The notes: generated from the sequence alone by a model not told the origin. A stretch of 64,000 nt of DNA from Porphyromonadaceae bacterium UBA7207 (GCA_002490635.1 DKUJ01000032.1:1159-65158), one strand, 5' to 3'. Shown: positions 54,441 to 63,457, numbered from the stretch's first letter. Translations and numbers: made by a program.

Positions 54441-54820
54441 ATATCGACGAAGTACGCGACTACGGCCTCTCCCTGCCGTTCGCCACAGAGCGGAGCCCGT
54501 TCGGCCCCGACACCCTGGCTCTGGAAGTAGGCGGCAGGATGTTCTGCCTGATGACTCTCGACGGGCAGTGGGATTTCTACAATCTCAAAGCCGAACCGGA
54601 CTATGCCGTGGAATTGCGCGACAGATACTCGGGCATCCGCTCCGGATATCACATGAACAAAAGGCACTGGATTTCTGTCGATTTTCACGGCGATGTGCCG
54701 GACAGGTTCCAGAAGGAACTCATCCATGACTCTTACAGCCTGGTGGCCTCGAAACTGCCTGTAGCGGTTCGGACCCGGCTTGGCATGGGGCCGGAAGGCC
54801 GGCCATCGGAAAAATCATAG
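54437..54820 (+). CDS. MmcQ/YjbR family protein
   Basis: A 127-residue small protein with the YjbR CyaY-like fold: 'FATERSPFGPDTLALEVGGRMFCLM', 'YNLKAEPDYAVELRDRYSGIRSGYHMNKRHWISVDF' (both given as landmarks in 15-85), and 'DSYSLVASKLP' near 98. DNA binding has been suggested for the family; its role is unclear. The ATG overlaps the beta-lactamase stop by four bases, so it is co-translated. Confidence 0.88.
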   Translation: MNIDEVRDYGLSLPFATERSPFGPDTLALEVGGRMFCLMTLDGQWDFYNLKAEPDYAVELRDRYSGIRSGYHMNKRHWISVDFHGDVPDRFQKELIHDSYSLVASKLPVAVRTRLGMGPEGRPSEKS

Positions 54821-54987
54821 GATATCGGGCATCCGGACACACAGTGCACGCCACAAAAGCCCCACACTCCGACATTACAATGCCGCTGCCGGGTGACATT
54901 GTGATACAGAAAGATAGAGAATTGGCGTAATATGCCCTCTAAACACTTATTCACACATATTGTTAAGCCCCATTGTGGCATTTTTAC

Positions 54988-54995
54988 GAACTTTG
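54988..54995 (+). promoter_or_regulatory. Imperfect -7 box upstream of pfp
   Basis: GAACTTTG matches TAnnTTTG at 7 of 8 defined or free positions, 65 bases before the pfp start. Apart from this the gap 54821-55059 shows nothing definite. Confidence 0.3.
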
Positions 54996-55059
54996 CACTT
55001 GCAGCACTGCCTGCACTGTCAAAAGAATCAACCAATCAAAAACGATACAACCGGACAAT

Positions 55060-56709
55060 ATGAAGAAGAGCGCATTGCAGAAAGCCCGCGCAACATACCA
55101 GCCCAAGCTGCCCATTGTGCTTACGGCCCCCGTAAAAGTAGTAGAAGGTCACGCGACAGAATCCGTTGCCGACAGAGAAGCCATCCGCCAGCTTTTCCCC
55201 AACACCTACGGCCTTCCTGAAATCCGCTTCGAGAAAAACTCCAACCCCGCACCCGGCAAACCTCTGAACGTGGGCGTGATTCTTTCCGGCGGCCAGGCAC
55301 CCGGCGGACACAACGTTATCAGCGGCCTCTTCGACGGTATCAAGAAAATACACCGCGACTCCCGTCTCTTCGGCTTCCTCATGGGCCCTTCCGGCCTGGT
55401 GGAACACCGCTACATCGAACTGACAGCATCCATTATCGATGAATACCGCAACACAGGCGGCTTCGACATCATCGGTTCCGGACGCACCAAACTCGAAAAG
55501 AAAGAACAGTTCGACAAAGGCCTCGAAATCCTTCGCGAACTCGGCATCACCGCCCTGGTTATAATCGGCGGCGACGACTCCAACACCAACGCCGCCGTTC
55601 TCGCCGAATACTACAAGGCAACCGGCGCAGGCGTGCAGGTAATCGGCTGCCCCAAAACCATCGACGGCGACCTCAAGAACACCCAGATTGAAACATCGTT
55701 CGGCTTCGACACCGCCACCAAAGTGTACTCCGAGGTTATCGGCAACATACAGCGCGACTGCAACTCCGCCAAGAAATACTGGCACTTCATCAAGCTCATG
55801 GGCCGCTCCGCAAGCCACATCGCTCTGGAATGCGCACTGCAGACCCAGCCCAACATCTGCCTGATTTCCGAAGAAATCGAACAGAAGAACATGAGCCTCG
55901 GCCAGATTGTGAAGTACATCGCAGAAATCGTGGCCGCACGTGCTGCCGACGGCAACAACTTCGGCACCGTGCTCGTTCCCGAAGGCCTCATCGAATTCAT
56001 TCCCGAATACAAGAAACTCATCCGCGAACTCAACGAACTCCTCGGCGCCAACAAAGACAAAGTCGCCGGCATGGACAACGAAACGCTCGCCGAGTTCATC
56101 CTCGCCAACCTCGACGCCGAGAACGTGGCCGCTCTCAAGGAACTCCCCGAAAGCGTGGCACGCCAGCTCATGCTCGACCGCGACCCCCACGGCAACGTGC
56201 AGGTATCCCTTATCGAAACCGAGAAACTGCTCTCCGACCTTGTGGCAGCCTACCTCGATGCCGACGCATCCTTCGCGGCAAACGGCGGCAAATTCTCGGC
56301 CCTGCACCACTTCTTCGGATACGAAGGCCGCTGCGCCGACCCCTCCAACTTCGATGCCGACTACTGCTACTCGCTGGGCTACAACGCCGCCGCACTCATC
56401 AACGCCGGAGTCACCGGATACATGTCGGCAGTGCGTAACCTCGTGAAACCCGCCGTTCAGTGGATTCCCGGCGGCATACCCATCACCATGATGATGAACA
56501 TCGAACGCCGAAACGCCGAAGACAAACCCGTGATTCAGAAAGCGCTCGTGCGCCTCGACGGAGCACCCTTCCTACAGTTCGCCTCCAAACGCGACACATG
56601 GGCACACAACACGTGCTACATCTACCCCGGCCCAATCCAGTACTTCGGCCCGGCGGAAGTGTGCGACCAGCCTTCGATGACCCTCAAATACGAACACAAA
56701 GACAAATAA
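55060..56709 (+). CDS. pfp: Diphosphate-fructose-6-phosphate 1-phosphotransferase
   Basis: A reversible glycolytic enzyme of 549 residues, which uses pyrophosphate in place of ATP to phosphorylate fructose-6-phosphate. The length matches the long plant/Bacteroidota form. Motifs are '[16 protein letters not shown]', the PPi-type '[12 protein letters not shown]' (Asp in the position that is Gly in ATP-PFK), '[11 protein letters not shown]' with catalytic Asp, and '[11 protein letters not shown]'. The start at MKKSALQKA was chosen; 29 residues of open frame upstream overlap the promoter region. It is transcribed alone. Confidence 0.95.
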   Translation: MKKSALQKARATYQPKLPIVLTAPVKVVEGHATESVADREAIRQLFPNTYGLPEIRFEKNSNPAPGKPLNVGVILSGGQAPGGHNVISGLFDGIKKIHRDSRLFGFLMGPSGLVEHRYIELTASIIDEYRNTGGFDIIGSGRTKLEKKEQFDKGLEILRELGITALVIIGGDDSNTNAAVLAEYYKATGAGVQVIGCPKTIDGDLKNTQIETSFGFDTATKVYSEVIGNIQRDCNSAKKYWHFIKLMGRSASHIALECALQTQPNICLISEEIEQKNMSLGQIVKYIAEIVAARAADGNNFGTVLVPEGLIEFIPEYKKLIRELNELLGANKDKVAGMDNETLAEFILANLDAENVAALKELPESVARQLMLDRDPHGNVQVSLIETEKLLSDLVAAYLDADASFAANGGKFSALHHFFGYEGRCADPSNFDADYCYSLGYNAAALINAGVTGYMSAVRNLVKPAVQWIPGGIPITMMMNIERRNAEDKPVIQKALVRLDGAPFLQFASKRDTWAHNTCYIYPGPIQYFGPAEVCDQPSMTLKYEHKDK

Positions 56710-56756
56710 GCACACCGGCACAACGCCGGGATGCATTTAACCTTCATCCAGCTTGC

Positions 56757-56793
56757 GAGACCTCGCCACCACACCGGCGAGGTCTCTTTTTTT
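56757..56793 (+). terminator. Intrinsic terminator of pfp
   Basis: GAGACCTCGCC (56757-56767) pairs perfectly with 56776-56786, followed by seven T residues. Confidence 0.9.
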
Positions 56794-56858
56794 ACATATA
56801 TACCAATGAATTCATCTTTTCCGCAACACGAATGCGTCTAATGTCACAATAGTTTTAT

Positions 56859-56866
56859 TATCTTTG
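56859..56866 (+). promoter_or_regulatory. -7 box of the thiamine operon
   Basis: TATCTTTG, an exact TAnnTTTG match, placed so that transcription would start just before the TPP riboswitch. Confidence 0.55.
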
Positions 56867-56880
56867 CAAGTGCAAACACA

Positions 56881-56952
56881 AGAGGGGTGCTCCGCAAGGG
56901 GCTGAGATTATACCCTATGAACTTGATGCGGTTAATTCCGCCGAAAGGACTT
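56881..56952 (+). ncRNA. TPP riboswitch (THI element)
   Basis: The conserved order is present: GGGGTGC, then GCTGAGA (56901-56907), ACCC (56912-56915), GAACTTGATGCGGTTAATTCCGC-like block starting 56919, and GAAAGGA near the end. This is the thiamine pyrophosphate aptamer core. It lies 59 bases before thiS. A possible expression platform follows: AGCC (56960-56963), GGGC-TCC-GCCC (56974-56984) and GGCT (56985-56988), then TCTCTTTTT, which could form a terminator when TPP is bound. Confidence 0.93.
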
Positions 56953-57010
56953 GGTTCATAGCCTTGATTTCGAGGGCTCCGCCCGGCTTCTCTTTTTCAG
57001 CCCAAGGTCT

Positions 57011-57211
57011 ATGAGAATTCTTATCAACAACACAGTAACAGAAGTTAGCGACGGCACCACACTCGGCATGGTGTTGCGCCGGATGCAGTTTCCCGAATCT
57101 GGCATTGCTGTGGCCATCGACAACAAGGTGGTGCCGCGCACGCTGTGGGACACCACACTGCTAAGCGCCGACTCCCGAATAACTGTTATCCGGGCCGTAT
57201 GCGGCGGATGA
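57011..57211 (+). CDS. thiS: Sulfur carrier protein ThiS
   Basis: A 66-residue ubiquitin-like protein ending in Gly-Gly ('IRAVCGG'). Its C-terminus is adenylated by ThiF and turned into a thiocarboxylate that donates sulfur for the thiazole ring. The start follows the riboswitch, and the upstream 20 codons of open frame lie in the expression platform. The stop overlaps the next ATG. Confidence 0.93.
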   Translation: MRILINNTVTEVSDGTTLGMVLRRMQFPESGIAVAIDNKVVPRTLWDTTLLSADSRITVIRAVCGG

Positions 57212-57780
57212 AGATCATAGTAGTCAGCCAGGACAGGCCTTTGCAAAACGAGGCTGAGGCAATAACCCGCATACTCGACAGCGGCGTTGCAGACCGCGTA
57301 CACATACGAAAGCCGACATATTCAGAGTCCGACACCCGAGCACTGCTTGACAGCATCCCTCGCAGACTCTGGCCTGTATTGTCTCTCCACGACCACCACG
57401 TCCTCGCCGCGGAATACGGCACAGGAATACACCTCAACTCCAGAAACCCTGTGGCGCCGGCCGATTTCCACAACACGGTGAGCCGTTCGTGCCATTCCCC
57501 GGGAGAGTCGCGGGAAGATGTCGACTATGTGTTTCTTAGTCCGATATTCGACAGTATCTCCAAGGCAGGCTACAAAAGCGCATTTACATCCGATACTTTG
57601 CGTGGCAATATTGATTCACGCTGCATCGCCCTTGGAGGTGTGGAGCCATGCCGCCTGCGGCAGGTGGCGGAGGACGGCTTCGGAGGCGCCGCCTTCCTCG
57701 GATATATATGGCAGGATTTCTCTTTGCCGGAACTTGACAAACGCCTGAATACGATCAAGACCATATGCTACAGTTTATAA
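57208..57780 (+). CDS. TenI/ThiE-like thiamine phosphate synthase family protein
   Basis: A 190-residue TIM-barrel protein related to ThiE: 'HIRKPTYSESD', 'LSLHDHHVLAAEYGTGIHLNSRNP', 'VFLSPIFDSISKAGY' and 'IALGGVEPCRL' align with ThiE blocks. Residues that ThiE uses for pyrimidine-pyrophosphate binding look partly replaced. A TenI-type thiazole tautomerase or divergent ThiE role is more likely, given a canonical ThiE gene right after. It overlaps thiS (ATGA) and thiE (16 bases). An alternative ATG lies at 57199. Confidence 0.8.
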   Translation: MKIIVVSQDRPLQNEAEAITRILDSGVADRVHIRKPTYSESDTRALLDSIPRRLWPVLSLHDHHVLAAEYGTGIHLNSRNPVAPADFHNTVSRSCHSPGESREDVDYVFLSPIFDSISKAGYKSAFTSDTLRGNIDSRCIALGGVEPCRLRQVAEDGFGGAAFLGYIWQDFSLPELDKRLNTIKTICYSL

Positions 57781-58388
57781 CCCACCGTCGCGGCATCCAC
57801 AGCGAAACAAGCGGGGTCCGCGCCGTGCTCGAAGGCGGCTGCCGATGGATACAGCTGCGCATGAAAGGAGCAACCGACAACGAACTGCTGTCGACAGGGC
57901 ATACAGTAAGCCGGCTATGCCGCTCTTTCGGTGCCGTGTTCATTGTCGACGACCGCGCCGACCTTGTGGAAGTTCTGGGTGCCGATGGCGTGCATCTCGG
58001 GAAAAACGACATGCCTGTAGCGGAAGCTCGCGGAATACTCGGGAAATCGAAAATAATCGGAGCCACGGCAAACACCGTCGCCGATATGTTCGCCGCCGCA
58101 GAGGCCGGAGCCGACTACATAGGTCTGGGACCATTCCGCTTCACCACCACCAAAGAACGCCTTAGCCCGGTGCTCGGCATCGAAGGCTACCGTGTTGCCA
58201 TGGCGGCATTCCGACAAAATTACAATCTGCCGGTGGTGGCTATAGGAGGCATAACAGCCACCGACATTCCCGCCATTCTGGCTACAGGCGTAAACGGGAT
58301 AGCAATGTCGGGCGCGCTTCTCGCAGCCGAAGACACCACGGCCGAAACATCGAAAATATTAGAATTATGCCGCAACAGAGCCTCATGA
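57765..58388 (+). CDS. thiE: Thiamine phosphate synthase
   Basis: Joins hydroxymethylpyrimidine diphosphate with thiazole phosphate to give thiamine phosphate. The 207-residue TIM barrel shows 'WIQLRMKG', 'FIVDDRADLVEVLGADGVHLGKNDMP' (landmark near 58-83), 'IIGATANTVADM', 'GLGPFRFTTTKE' and 'VVAIGGITATDIPAI', all typical of active ThiE. It overlaps the TenI-like gene; thiG follows after 51 bases. Confidence 0.93.
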   Translation: MLQFITHRRGIHSETSGVRAVLEGGCRWIQLRMKGATDNELLSTGHTVSRLCRSFGAVFIVDDRADLVEVLGADGVHLGKNDMPVAEARGILGKSKIIGATANTVADMFAAAEAGADYIGLGPFRFTTTKERLSPVLGIEGYRVAMAAFRQNYNLPVVAIGGITATDIPAILATGVNGIAMSGALLAAEDTTAETSKILELCRNRAS

Positions 58389-58439
58389 AATCCATGTCAA
58401 TACTAACCCCCCACCTATAAATCCAATTAGCACTACCAA

Positions 58440-59210
58440 ATGAACGAACTCATCATAGGCGGACGCACCTTCGGCTCGCGTCTGTTTGTCGGAACCGGAA
58501 AATTCCGGTCGAACGACGAAATGGCCAACGCCATCGCCGCTTCGGGCACAGAGATGGTTACTGTGGCTATGAAACGCGTCGATATGACAAATCCTGCCGA
58601 CGACATGCTTACCCACGTGCGCCGGCCTGGCATACAGCTGCTGCCCAACACATCGGGCGTGCGCAATGCCGGCGAAGCAGTACTGGCGGCTCAGCTTGCC
58701 CGCGAGGCCTTCGGTACCGAATTCATAAAACTTGAAATACACCCCGACCCAAAATACCTTTTACCCGACCCCGTGGAAACACTGCGGGCCACAGAGGAAT
58801 TGGCCAGAATGGGATTTGTCGTGCTGCCTTACATCCAGGCCGACCCCGTGCTGTGCAAACGTCTTGAAGAAGCCGGAGCTGCCACGGTTATGCCACTCGC
58901 CGCGCCTATAGGCACCAACAAAGGACTGGTGACACGCCACCTCCTCGAAATCATAATCGAGCAAAGCCGCGTCCCGGTGGTTGTCGACGCAGGTCTCGGC
59001 GCACCGTCCCACGCCGCAGAGGCAATGGAGCTTGGTGCCGATGCCGTACTGGTCAACACCGCCATCGCTGTTGCCGGCAATCCAGCGGCCATGGCAAAAG
59101 CCTTTGCCAAAGCCGTAGAGGCCGGACGCATGGCATATGAAGCGGGACTTGGCGCGGTGAGCCGCCACGCCGAGGCAAGCAGCCCACTGACATCGTTCCT
59201 CGACATGTAA
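58440..59210 (+). CDS. thiG: Thiazole synthase
   Basis: Builds the thiazole phosphate from deoxyxylulose-5-phosphate, dehydroglycine and ThiS-thiocarboxylate. The 256-residue TIM barrel has the Schiff-base lysine at K97 ('[16 protein letters not shown]') and '[31 protein letters not shown]' as the phosphate-binding end (landmark near 180-210). In Bacteroides thi operons known to me thiC usually sits next to thiG; here thiH follows directly. Confidence 0.95.
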   Translation: MNELIIGGRTFGSRLFVGTGKFRSNDEMANAIAASGTEMVTVAMKRVDMTNPADDMLTHVRRPGIQLLPNTSGVRNAGEAVLAAQLAREAFGTEFIKLEIHPDPKYLLPDPVETLRATEELARMGFVVLPYIQADPVLCKRLEEAGAATVMPLAAPIGTNKGLVTRHLLEIIIEQSRVPVVVDAGLGAPSHAAEAMELGADAVLVNTAIAVAGNPAAMAKAFAKAVEAGRMAYEAGLGAVSRHAEASSPLTSFLDM

Positions 59211-59216
59211 TCCGCC

Positions 59217-60326
59217 ATGTTTTCCGACGAATTAGAGAAATACGACTGGGACGAAACCACAGCCTGTATAAATGCCCGGACGGCGGCAGACGTGGAGCGC
59301 GCGCTCGCGGCACGGAACCCGGGCATCGAAGACTTCATGGCTCTTGTCTCCCCGGCAGCAGCGCCATATATCGAGTCGATGGCGATACGCAGCCGCGAGA
59401 TCACACAGATGCGCTTCGGACGCACCATAGGGATGTACATCCCTATGTACATAACCAACTCATGCACAAACTCCTGCGTGTACTGCGGATTCAACCGCCA
59501 CAACATGTTTCCTCGTACCGTGCTCACTCCTGCCGAAATAGAGAACGAATGCAAGGCAATACGCGAACTCGGACCTTTCGAGAACTTACTGCTGGTAACC
59601 GGCGAGAATCCGCGTGTAGCAGGCACCGAATATATCGAGATGGCACTGAAGGTGTGCCGCCCCTATTTCAGCAATCTTACAATCGAGGTCATGCCTCTGC
59701 CGGCCGAAGATTACCGGCGACTTACGGGCTCGGGGCTAAACGGCGTGGTGTGCTTCCAGGAAACATATAACCGCAAGAATTACAAAAAATACCATCCGGC
59801 GGGTATGAAATCGAACTTCGACTGGCGTGTAAACGGTTTCGACCGCATGGGGCAGGCTGGCGTGCATAAGATTGGCATGGGGGTGCTCATAGGCCTCGAG
59901 GACTGGCGCACCGATGTTACAATGATGGCCCGCCATCTGCTGTATCTGCGCAAGAACTACTGGCGCACACGCTACAGTGTCAATTTCCCGCGCATGCGTC
60001 CGTCGGAAGGTCATTTCCAGCCCAATGTGGTGATGAGCGACCGCGAGCTTGCACAGCTCACATTCGCATTCCGCATATTCGACCACGACGTGGATATATC
60101 ATTCTCGACACGCGAACGCCCCGAGTTCCGCAACAACATTGCCACCCTCGGCGCCACATCGATGAGTGCCGGCTCAAAAACAGAACCTGGAGGATACCGC
60201 ACCTATCCGCAGGCACTCGAGCAGTTCTCGGTAAGCGACGAGCGCACACCGGCACAGGTAGAATGCGATATCAGGGCTCGCGGCATGGAAGTGGTATGGA
60301 AAGACTGGGACAAAATTTTCGACTGA
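59217..60326 (+). CDS. thiH: 2-iminoacetate synthase (tyrosine lyase)
   Basis: A radical SAM enzyme that cleaves tyrosine to dehydroglycine for thiazole formation under anaerobic conditions, and which works with ThiG. Length 369 residues. The cluster motif C-x3-C-x2-C lies in 'SCTNSCVYCGF' (about residue 84), with 'LLLVTGENPRV' and 'TRERPEFRNNIA' downstream. It starts 6 bases after thiG, and its stop overlaps thiF (TGATG). Use of ThiH rather than glycine oxidase fits an anaerobe. Confidence 0.95.
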   Translation: MFSDELEKYDWDETTACINARTAADVERALAARNPGIEDFMALVSPAAAPYIESMAIRSREITQMRFGRTIGMYIPMYITNSCTNSCVYCGFNRHNMFPRTVLTPAEIENECKAIRELGPFENLLLVTGENPRVAGTEYIEMALKVCRPYFSNLTIEVMPLPAEDYRRLTGSGLNGVVCFQETYNRKNYKKYHPAGMKSNFDWRVNGFDRMGQAGVHKIGMGVLIGLEDWRTDVTMMARHLLYLRKNYWRTRYSVNFPRMRPSEGHFQPNVVMSDRELAQLTFAFRIFDHDVDISFSTRERPEFRNNIATLGATSMSAGSKTEPGGYRTYPQALEQFSVSDERTPAQVECDIRARGMEVVWKDWDKIFD

Positions 60327-61024
60327 TGTGCAACAAACGCTACGCCAGGCAACTCATCCTTCCGGAGATAGGGCCGGACGGGCAAAAAAGGCTCGCGGAA
60401 GCCTCTGTGCTGATAGTAGGCCTCGGAGGCCTCGGCACACCGGCGGCAACATACCTTACTGGAGCCGGAGTAGGGCGAATAGGGCTGTGCGACCACGATA
60501 CAGTGGGACTCGCCAACCTGCAACGCCAGACTCTTTACACCGAAGCCGAAATCGGCCTCCCCAAGACCGAATGCGCCAGGAAACGGCTCTCGGCCATGTC
60601 GGCACATACCGTGTTCGACACATATCCCCGCGGGCTGCTGCATGAAAATGCCCGCGGAATAATACGGCGATACGACATCGTGATCGACTGCTGCGACAAC
60701 TTCGCCACACGCTACCTGATCGACGATTCCTGTTATGCCGAAAGCAAACCGTGGGTCTATGGCTCCATTTCGGAGTTCGGCTGCCAGATTGCTGTGATGA
60801 ACGGCAGCAGGAAGCTCCGTTATACCTCGCTATTCCCCTGCCGCGACACCCTCGCGGCCATTCCCGCCGCATCGGCCGGAGTGCTTGGCACCGTTCCGGG
60901 CGTGGCAGGAGCTATTCAGGCCAATGAGGCCATAAAATTCTTATGCGGTTTCGGCGAAACCCTCGACGGCCGCCTGTACACCTTAGACTTAAAAACTCTC
61001 GAAACAAACATATTTGAATTCTGA
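60326..61024 (+). CDS. thiF: ThiF/MoeB/HesA-family adenylyltransferase
   Basis: A 232-residue E1-like enzyme that adenylates the ThiS C-terminus. Motifs are 'RYARQLILPEIG', nucleotide-binding 'VLIVGLGGLGTPAATYL', 'DHDTVGLANLQRQTL' and 'DIVIDCCDNFATRYLIDD'. The C-terminal half keeps 'GVLGTVPGVAGAIQANEAIKFL', but I see only one Cys around 'LFPCRD' and no CxxC pair, so the usual zinc site seems incomplete. The start at 60326 overlaps the thiH stop. Confidence 0.9.
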   Translation: MCNKRYARQLILPEIGPDGQKRLAEASVLIVGLGGLGTPAATYLTGAGVGRIGLCDHDTVGLANLQRQTLYTEAEIGLPKTECARKRLSAMSAHTVFDTYPRGLLHENARGIIRRYDIVIDCCDNFATRYLIDDSCYAESKPWVYGSISEFGCQIAVMNGSRKLRYTSLFPCRDTLAAIPAASAGVLGTVPGVAGAIQANEAIKFLCGFGETLDGRLYTLDLKTLETNIFEF

Positions 61025-61029
61025 CTGAA

Positions 61030-61740
61030 ATGGGAAACGGATTCGACCAATACGCACCGGCATACGATGCATGGTTTCTCAAAAACCGCAATGTCCTTTA
61101 CTCCGAAGTAAACCTTCTGGCCTCCGTGCTAGAGAATGCCGGGCGCGTGCTCTCGGTAGGCTGCGGAAGCGGCCTGTTCGAAAAAATTCTACGCGACGAA
61201 CGCGGCATCGACATCCGCAACGGCATTGAGCCCTCGGAAGGGATGGCCGACATAGCGCGAAAACGAGGAATGAATGTCGCTGTCGCCAAAGCCGAAGACG
61301 CCGACTTCGGAACCAATGAATATGATACTATTCTTTTCAACGGCACTCCGAGCTATATAGCGCCACTCGACAAGGTGATAGCGAAGGCCTTCGCAGCTCT
61401 TCCCGAAGGCGGCCGCATAATACTCATCGATGTGCCCAAGGAAAGCTCCTATGGCATTCTGTACAACCTCGCCAAATCCCTCGGCACATGGAATCACCCG
61501 TTGCTCCATGGTACATTCCCGGCCGACCCCTACCCTATCGAATTCGTAAAAGCCGCAAACTGGCGCACTACAGCCGAAAAAATTCAGATGCTCACCGATG
61601 CAGGATTCACCGGACTGGAATTCGCCCAGACACTCACCTCCCACCCTCTTAATTCCAACCTCGCGGAAGAACAGCCCACAGAGGGATACGGCAGCGGCGA
61701 TTATGTGGCGATAACTGCATATAAACCTTCTGAGGCATGA
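61030..61740 (+). CDS. Class I SAM-dependent methyltransferase in the thiamine operon
   Basis: A 236-residue Rossmann methyltransferase: 'QYAPAYDAWFLKNRN' N-terminus, 'VLSVGCGSGLFEKIL' (SAM motif I), 'GIEPSEGMADIARKRG' and 'YDTILFNGTPSYI' (motif IV region). It is a UbiE/COQ5-like small-molecule type by appearance. No thiamine-pathway step known to me needs it; its place between thiF and tenA, with a 4-base overlap to tenA, suggests a linked role. The substrate is unknown. Confidence 0.85.
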   Translation: MGNGFDQYAPAYDAWFLKNRNVLYSEVNLLASVLENAGRVLSVGCGSGLFEKILRDERGIDIRNGIEPSEGMADIARKRGMNVAVAKAEDADFGTNEYDTILFNGTPSYIAPLDKVIAKAFAALPEGGRIILIDVPKESSYGILYNLAKSLGTWNHPLLHGTFPADPYPIEFVKAANWRTTAEKIQMLTDAGFTGLEFAQTLTSHPLNSNLAEEQPTEGYGSGDYVAITAYKPSEA

Positions 61741-62387
61741 GTAAATGGAGCAAAGAAGCCTGGACTGCCGCAGCTTCGATATACGCACAAATCATAGATC
61801 TGCCTTTTGTGCGCGGACTCGCCGACGGCAGCCTGTCGCATGAACGCTTTATGCACTATATCACCCAGGACTCGCTTTATATCGGGGAATACTTCAGAGT
61901 GCTGTCGCACATAGCATCAAGACTTGGAACAAGCTCCCACGCCGCCGACTTCGTGGCCTTTGCCGCCGATGGCGTGGCCGTGGAGAAAGCGCTCCACGAA
62001 AGCTACATTTCCTTAAGCGACAGAAAAGAAACCGCCATGTCGCCGGCCTGCATGCTGTACACATCCATTCTCAAGGCACAGTCGTACGCCCCGGTAGAAG
62101 TCGAGGCCGCGGCTGTTCTGCCCTGCTTCTGGGTTTACCAGAGAGTAGGCGAAACAATATACAACGCCTGTACCGACCGGACAAGCCCATACAAGGCCTG
62201 GATTGACACATATGCCGACCCGGCATTCAAAGCATCGACACAACGGGCAATCGACATATGCGACGAACTCGCCCAGACCGCTTCGCCGGAAACAAGAGCG
62301 GCAATGACCGACATCTTCGTGCTGTGCACAAAAATGGAATGGCTGTTCTGGGAAAGCGCATGGAATCTCGAAAAATGGAAAATATGA
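61737..62387 (+). CDS. tenA: TenA-family aminopyrimidine aminohydrolase
   Basis: A 216-residue all-helical TenA/thiaminase II protein. It hydrolyses base-degraded aminopyrimidines to hydroxymethylpyrimidine (HMP) for reuse. Features are 'LSHERFMHYITQDSLYIGEY' (landmark near 27-46), 'VLPCFWVYQRVGE' with the conserved Cys, 'WIDTYADPAFKAS' and the C-terminal catalytic Glu region 'MEWLFWESAW'. It overlaps the methyltransferase upstream and thiD downstream by four bases each. Confidence 0.92.
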   Translation: MSKWSKEAWTAAASIYAQIIDLPFVRGLADGSLSHERFMHYITQDSLYIGEYFRVLSHIASRLGTSSHAADFVAFAADGVAVEKALHESYISLSDRKETAMSPACMLYTSILKAQSYAPVEVEAAAVLPCFWVYQRVGETIYNACTDRTSPYKAWIDTYADPAFKASTQRAIDICDELAQTASPETRAAMTDIFVLCTKMEWLFWESAWNLEKWKI

Positions 62388-63202
62388 ACAAGAAAACATA
62401 CAGGCGCGTCCTCACCATCGCCGGCAGCGACCCCAGCGGAGGCGCCGGCCTGCAAGCCGACCTAAAAACATTCGCCGCCTGCGGCTGCTACGGAGCCTCA
62501 GCAGTTGTCGCAGTGGTAGACGAAAACACAGTAGGCGTGACAGGAATCCATCCCATACCTGTCGACTTTGTGACAGGTCAGATACGCTCGGTTCTCGACG
62601 ACATCGGAGCCGATGCAATAAAAATAGGTATGCTGCATTCGAGCAAACTGATACACGCCGTACGCGACACCATCGCCAGATATCCGATAAAAAATATAGT
62701 GCTCGACCCAGTGATGGTGGCCACTTCAGGCGACCCGCTTCTCGAACCCGACGCAGTGGCGACCCTGCGCGACGCACTCATGCCGCATGTAAGGATTATA
62801 ACGCCCAACATACCTGAGGCCGAACTGCTTCTTGGAGAAAAGATAGAATCACAGGAATCGCTGCCCGACACAACCCGAAAACTCTCGGAACTATGCGGCG
62901 GTGTATCAGTACTTCTTAAGGCAGGACATCTTCGCGCCACCGAGCTAACCGATGTGTTCTACAACGCCGAATCCGGCCGGCATATAATACTCAGATCGCG
63001 CCGCTGCGACACAGCCAACACACACGGCACTGGCTGCACCCTGTCGTCGGCATTCGCTGCATTCCTTGCCCATGGCAACGACCTCGACCGGGCCGCCAGG
63101 CTCGCCAAAGATTATATAACAGCCGCCATCGAAGCCGGTGCCGAATATACTATCGGCCACGGGAACGGCCCCGTACACCACTTCCACGCATTCTGGCAAT
63201 AG
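62384..63202 (+). CDS. thiD: Hydroxymethylpyrimidine/phosphomethylpyrimidine kinase
   Basis: Phosphorylates HMP twice to HMP-PP, the partner of thiazole phosphate in the ThiE step. The 272-residue ribokinase-fold enzyme has 'VLTIAGSDPSGGAGLQADLK' at the N-terminus and 'DTANTHGTGCTLSSAFAAFL' (anion hole and catalytic Cys) near the C-terminus. The start at MNKKTYRR overlaps the tenA stop; 42 upstream codons lie in tenA. It ends the operon; tenA plus thiD form an HMP salvage route. Confidence 0.95.
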   Translation: MNKKTYRRVLTIAGSDPSGGAGLQADLKTFAACGCYGASAVVAVVDENTVGVTGIHPIPVDFVTGQIRSVLDDIGADAIKIGMLHSSKLIHAVRDTIARYPIKNIVLDPVMVATSGDPLLEPDAVATLRDALMPHVRIITPNIPEAELLLGEKIESQESLPDTTRKLSELCGGVSVLLKAGHLRATELTDVFYNAESGRHIILRSRRCDTANTHGTGCTLSSAFAAFLAHGNDLDRAARLAKDYITAAIEAGAEYTIGHGNGPVHHFHAFWQ

Positions 63203-63307
63203 CCTATCCTATTGACAATTCAGGGAGACCGTTTAAAACAGACCTCCGCCAGGACTGGATAGCGACATGCCTTAAAAAGACCTACAATAGAAGTGCCCAT
63301 CTGTTAT

Positions 63308-63338
63308 TTTGCCGTTTGAACGGAATTTAGTAATTTTG
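63308..63338 (+). promoter_or_regulatory. Promoter of tRNA-Arg
   Basis: TTTG at 63308-63311, a 19-bp spacer, and TAATTTTG at 63331-63338: a full consensus, 16 bases before the tRNA. Confidence 0.65.
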
Positions 63339-63353
63339 CTCCGTTGAAAAACA

Positions 63354-63427
63354 GGTCCGGTAGCTCAGTTGGACAGAGCATCTGCCTTCTAAGCAGACGG
63401 TCACGCGTTCGAATCGCGTCCGGATCA
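63354..63427 (+). tRNA. tRNA-Arg (anticodon TCT)
   Basis: A complete cloverleaf of 74 bases without encoded CCA. The 7-bp acceptor is GGTCCGG/CCGGATC with one G-T pair, and the D arm is GCTC/GAGC. The anticodon stem TCTGC/GCAGA has loop CTTCTAA (anticodon TCT). The T arm is ACGCG-TTCGAAT-CGCGT and the discriminator is A. Confidence 0.95.
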
Positions 63428-63430
63428 CAC

Positions 63431-63457
63431 AAGGGTCACCAAGCGGTGGCCCTTTTT
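63431..63457 (+). terminator. Intrinsic terminator of tRNA-Arg
   Basis: AAGGGTCACC (63431-63440) pairs with GGTGGCCCTT (63445-63454, one G-T pair) around loop AAGC, followed by T residues. Confidence 0.85.

Noticed and set aside
55036..56310. 424-codon minus-strand open frame over pfp
   Set aside because: It is a shadow of the PPi-phosphofructokinase gene, with no domain or promoter.
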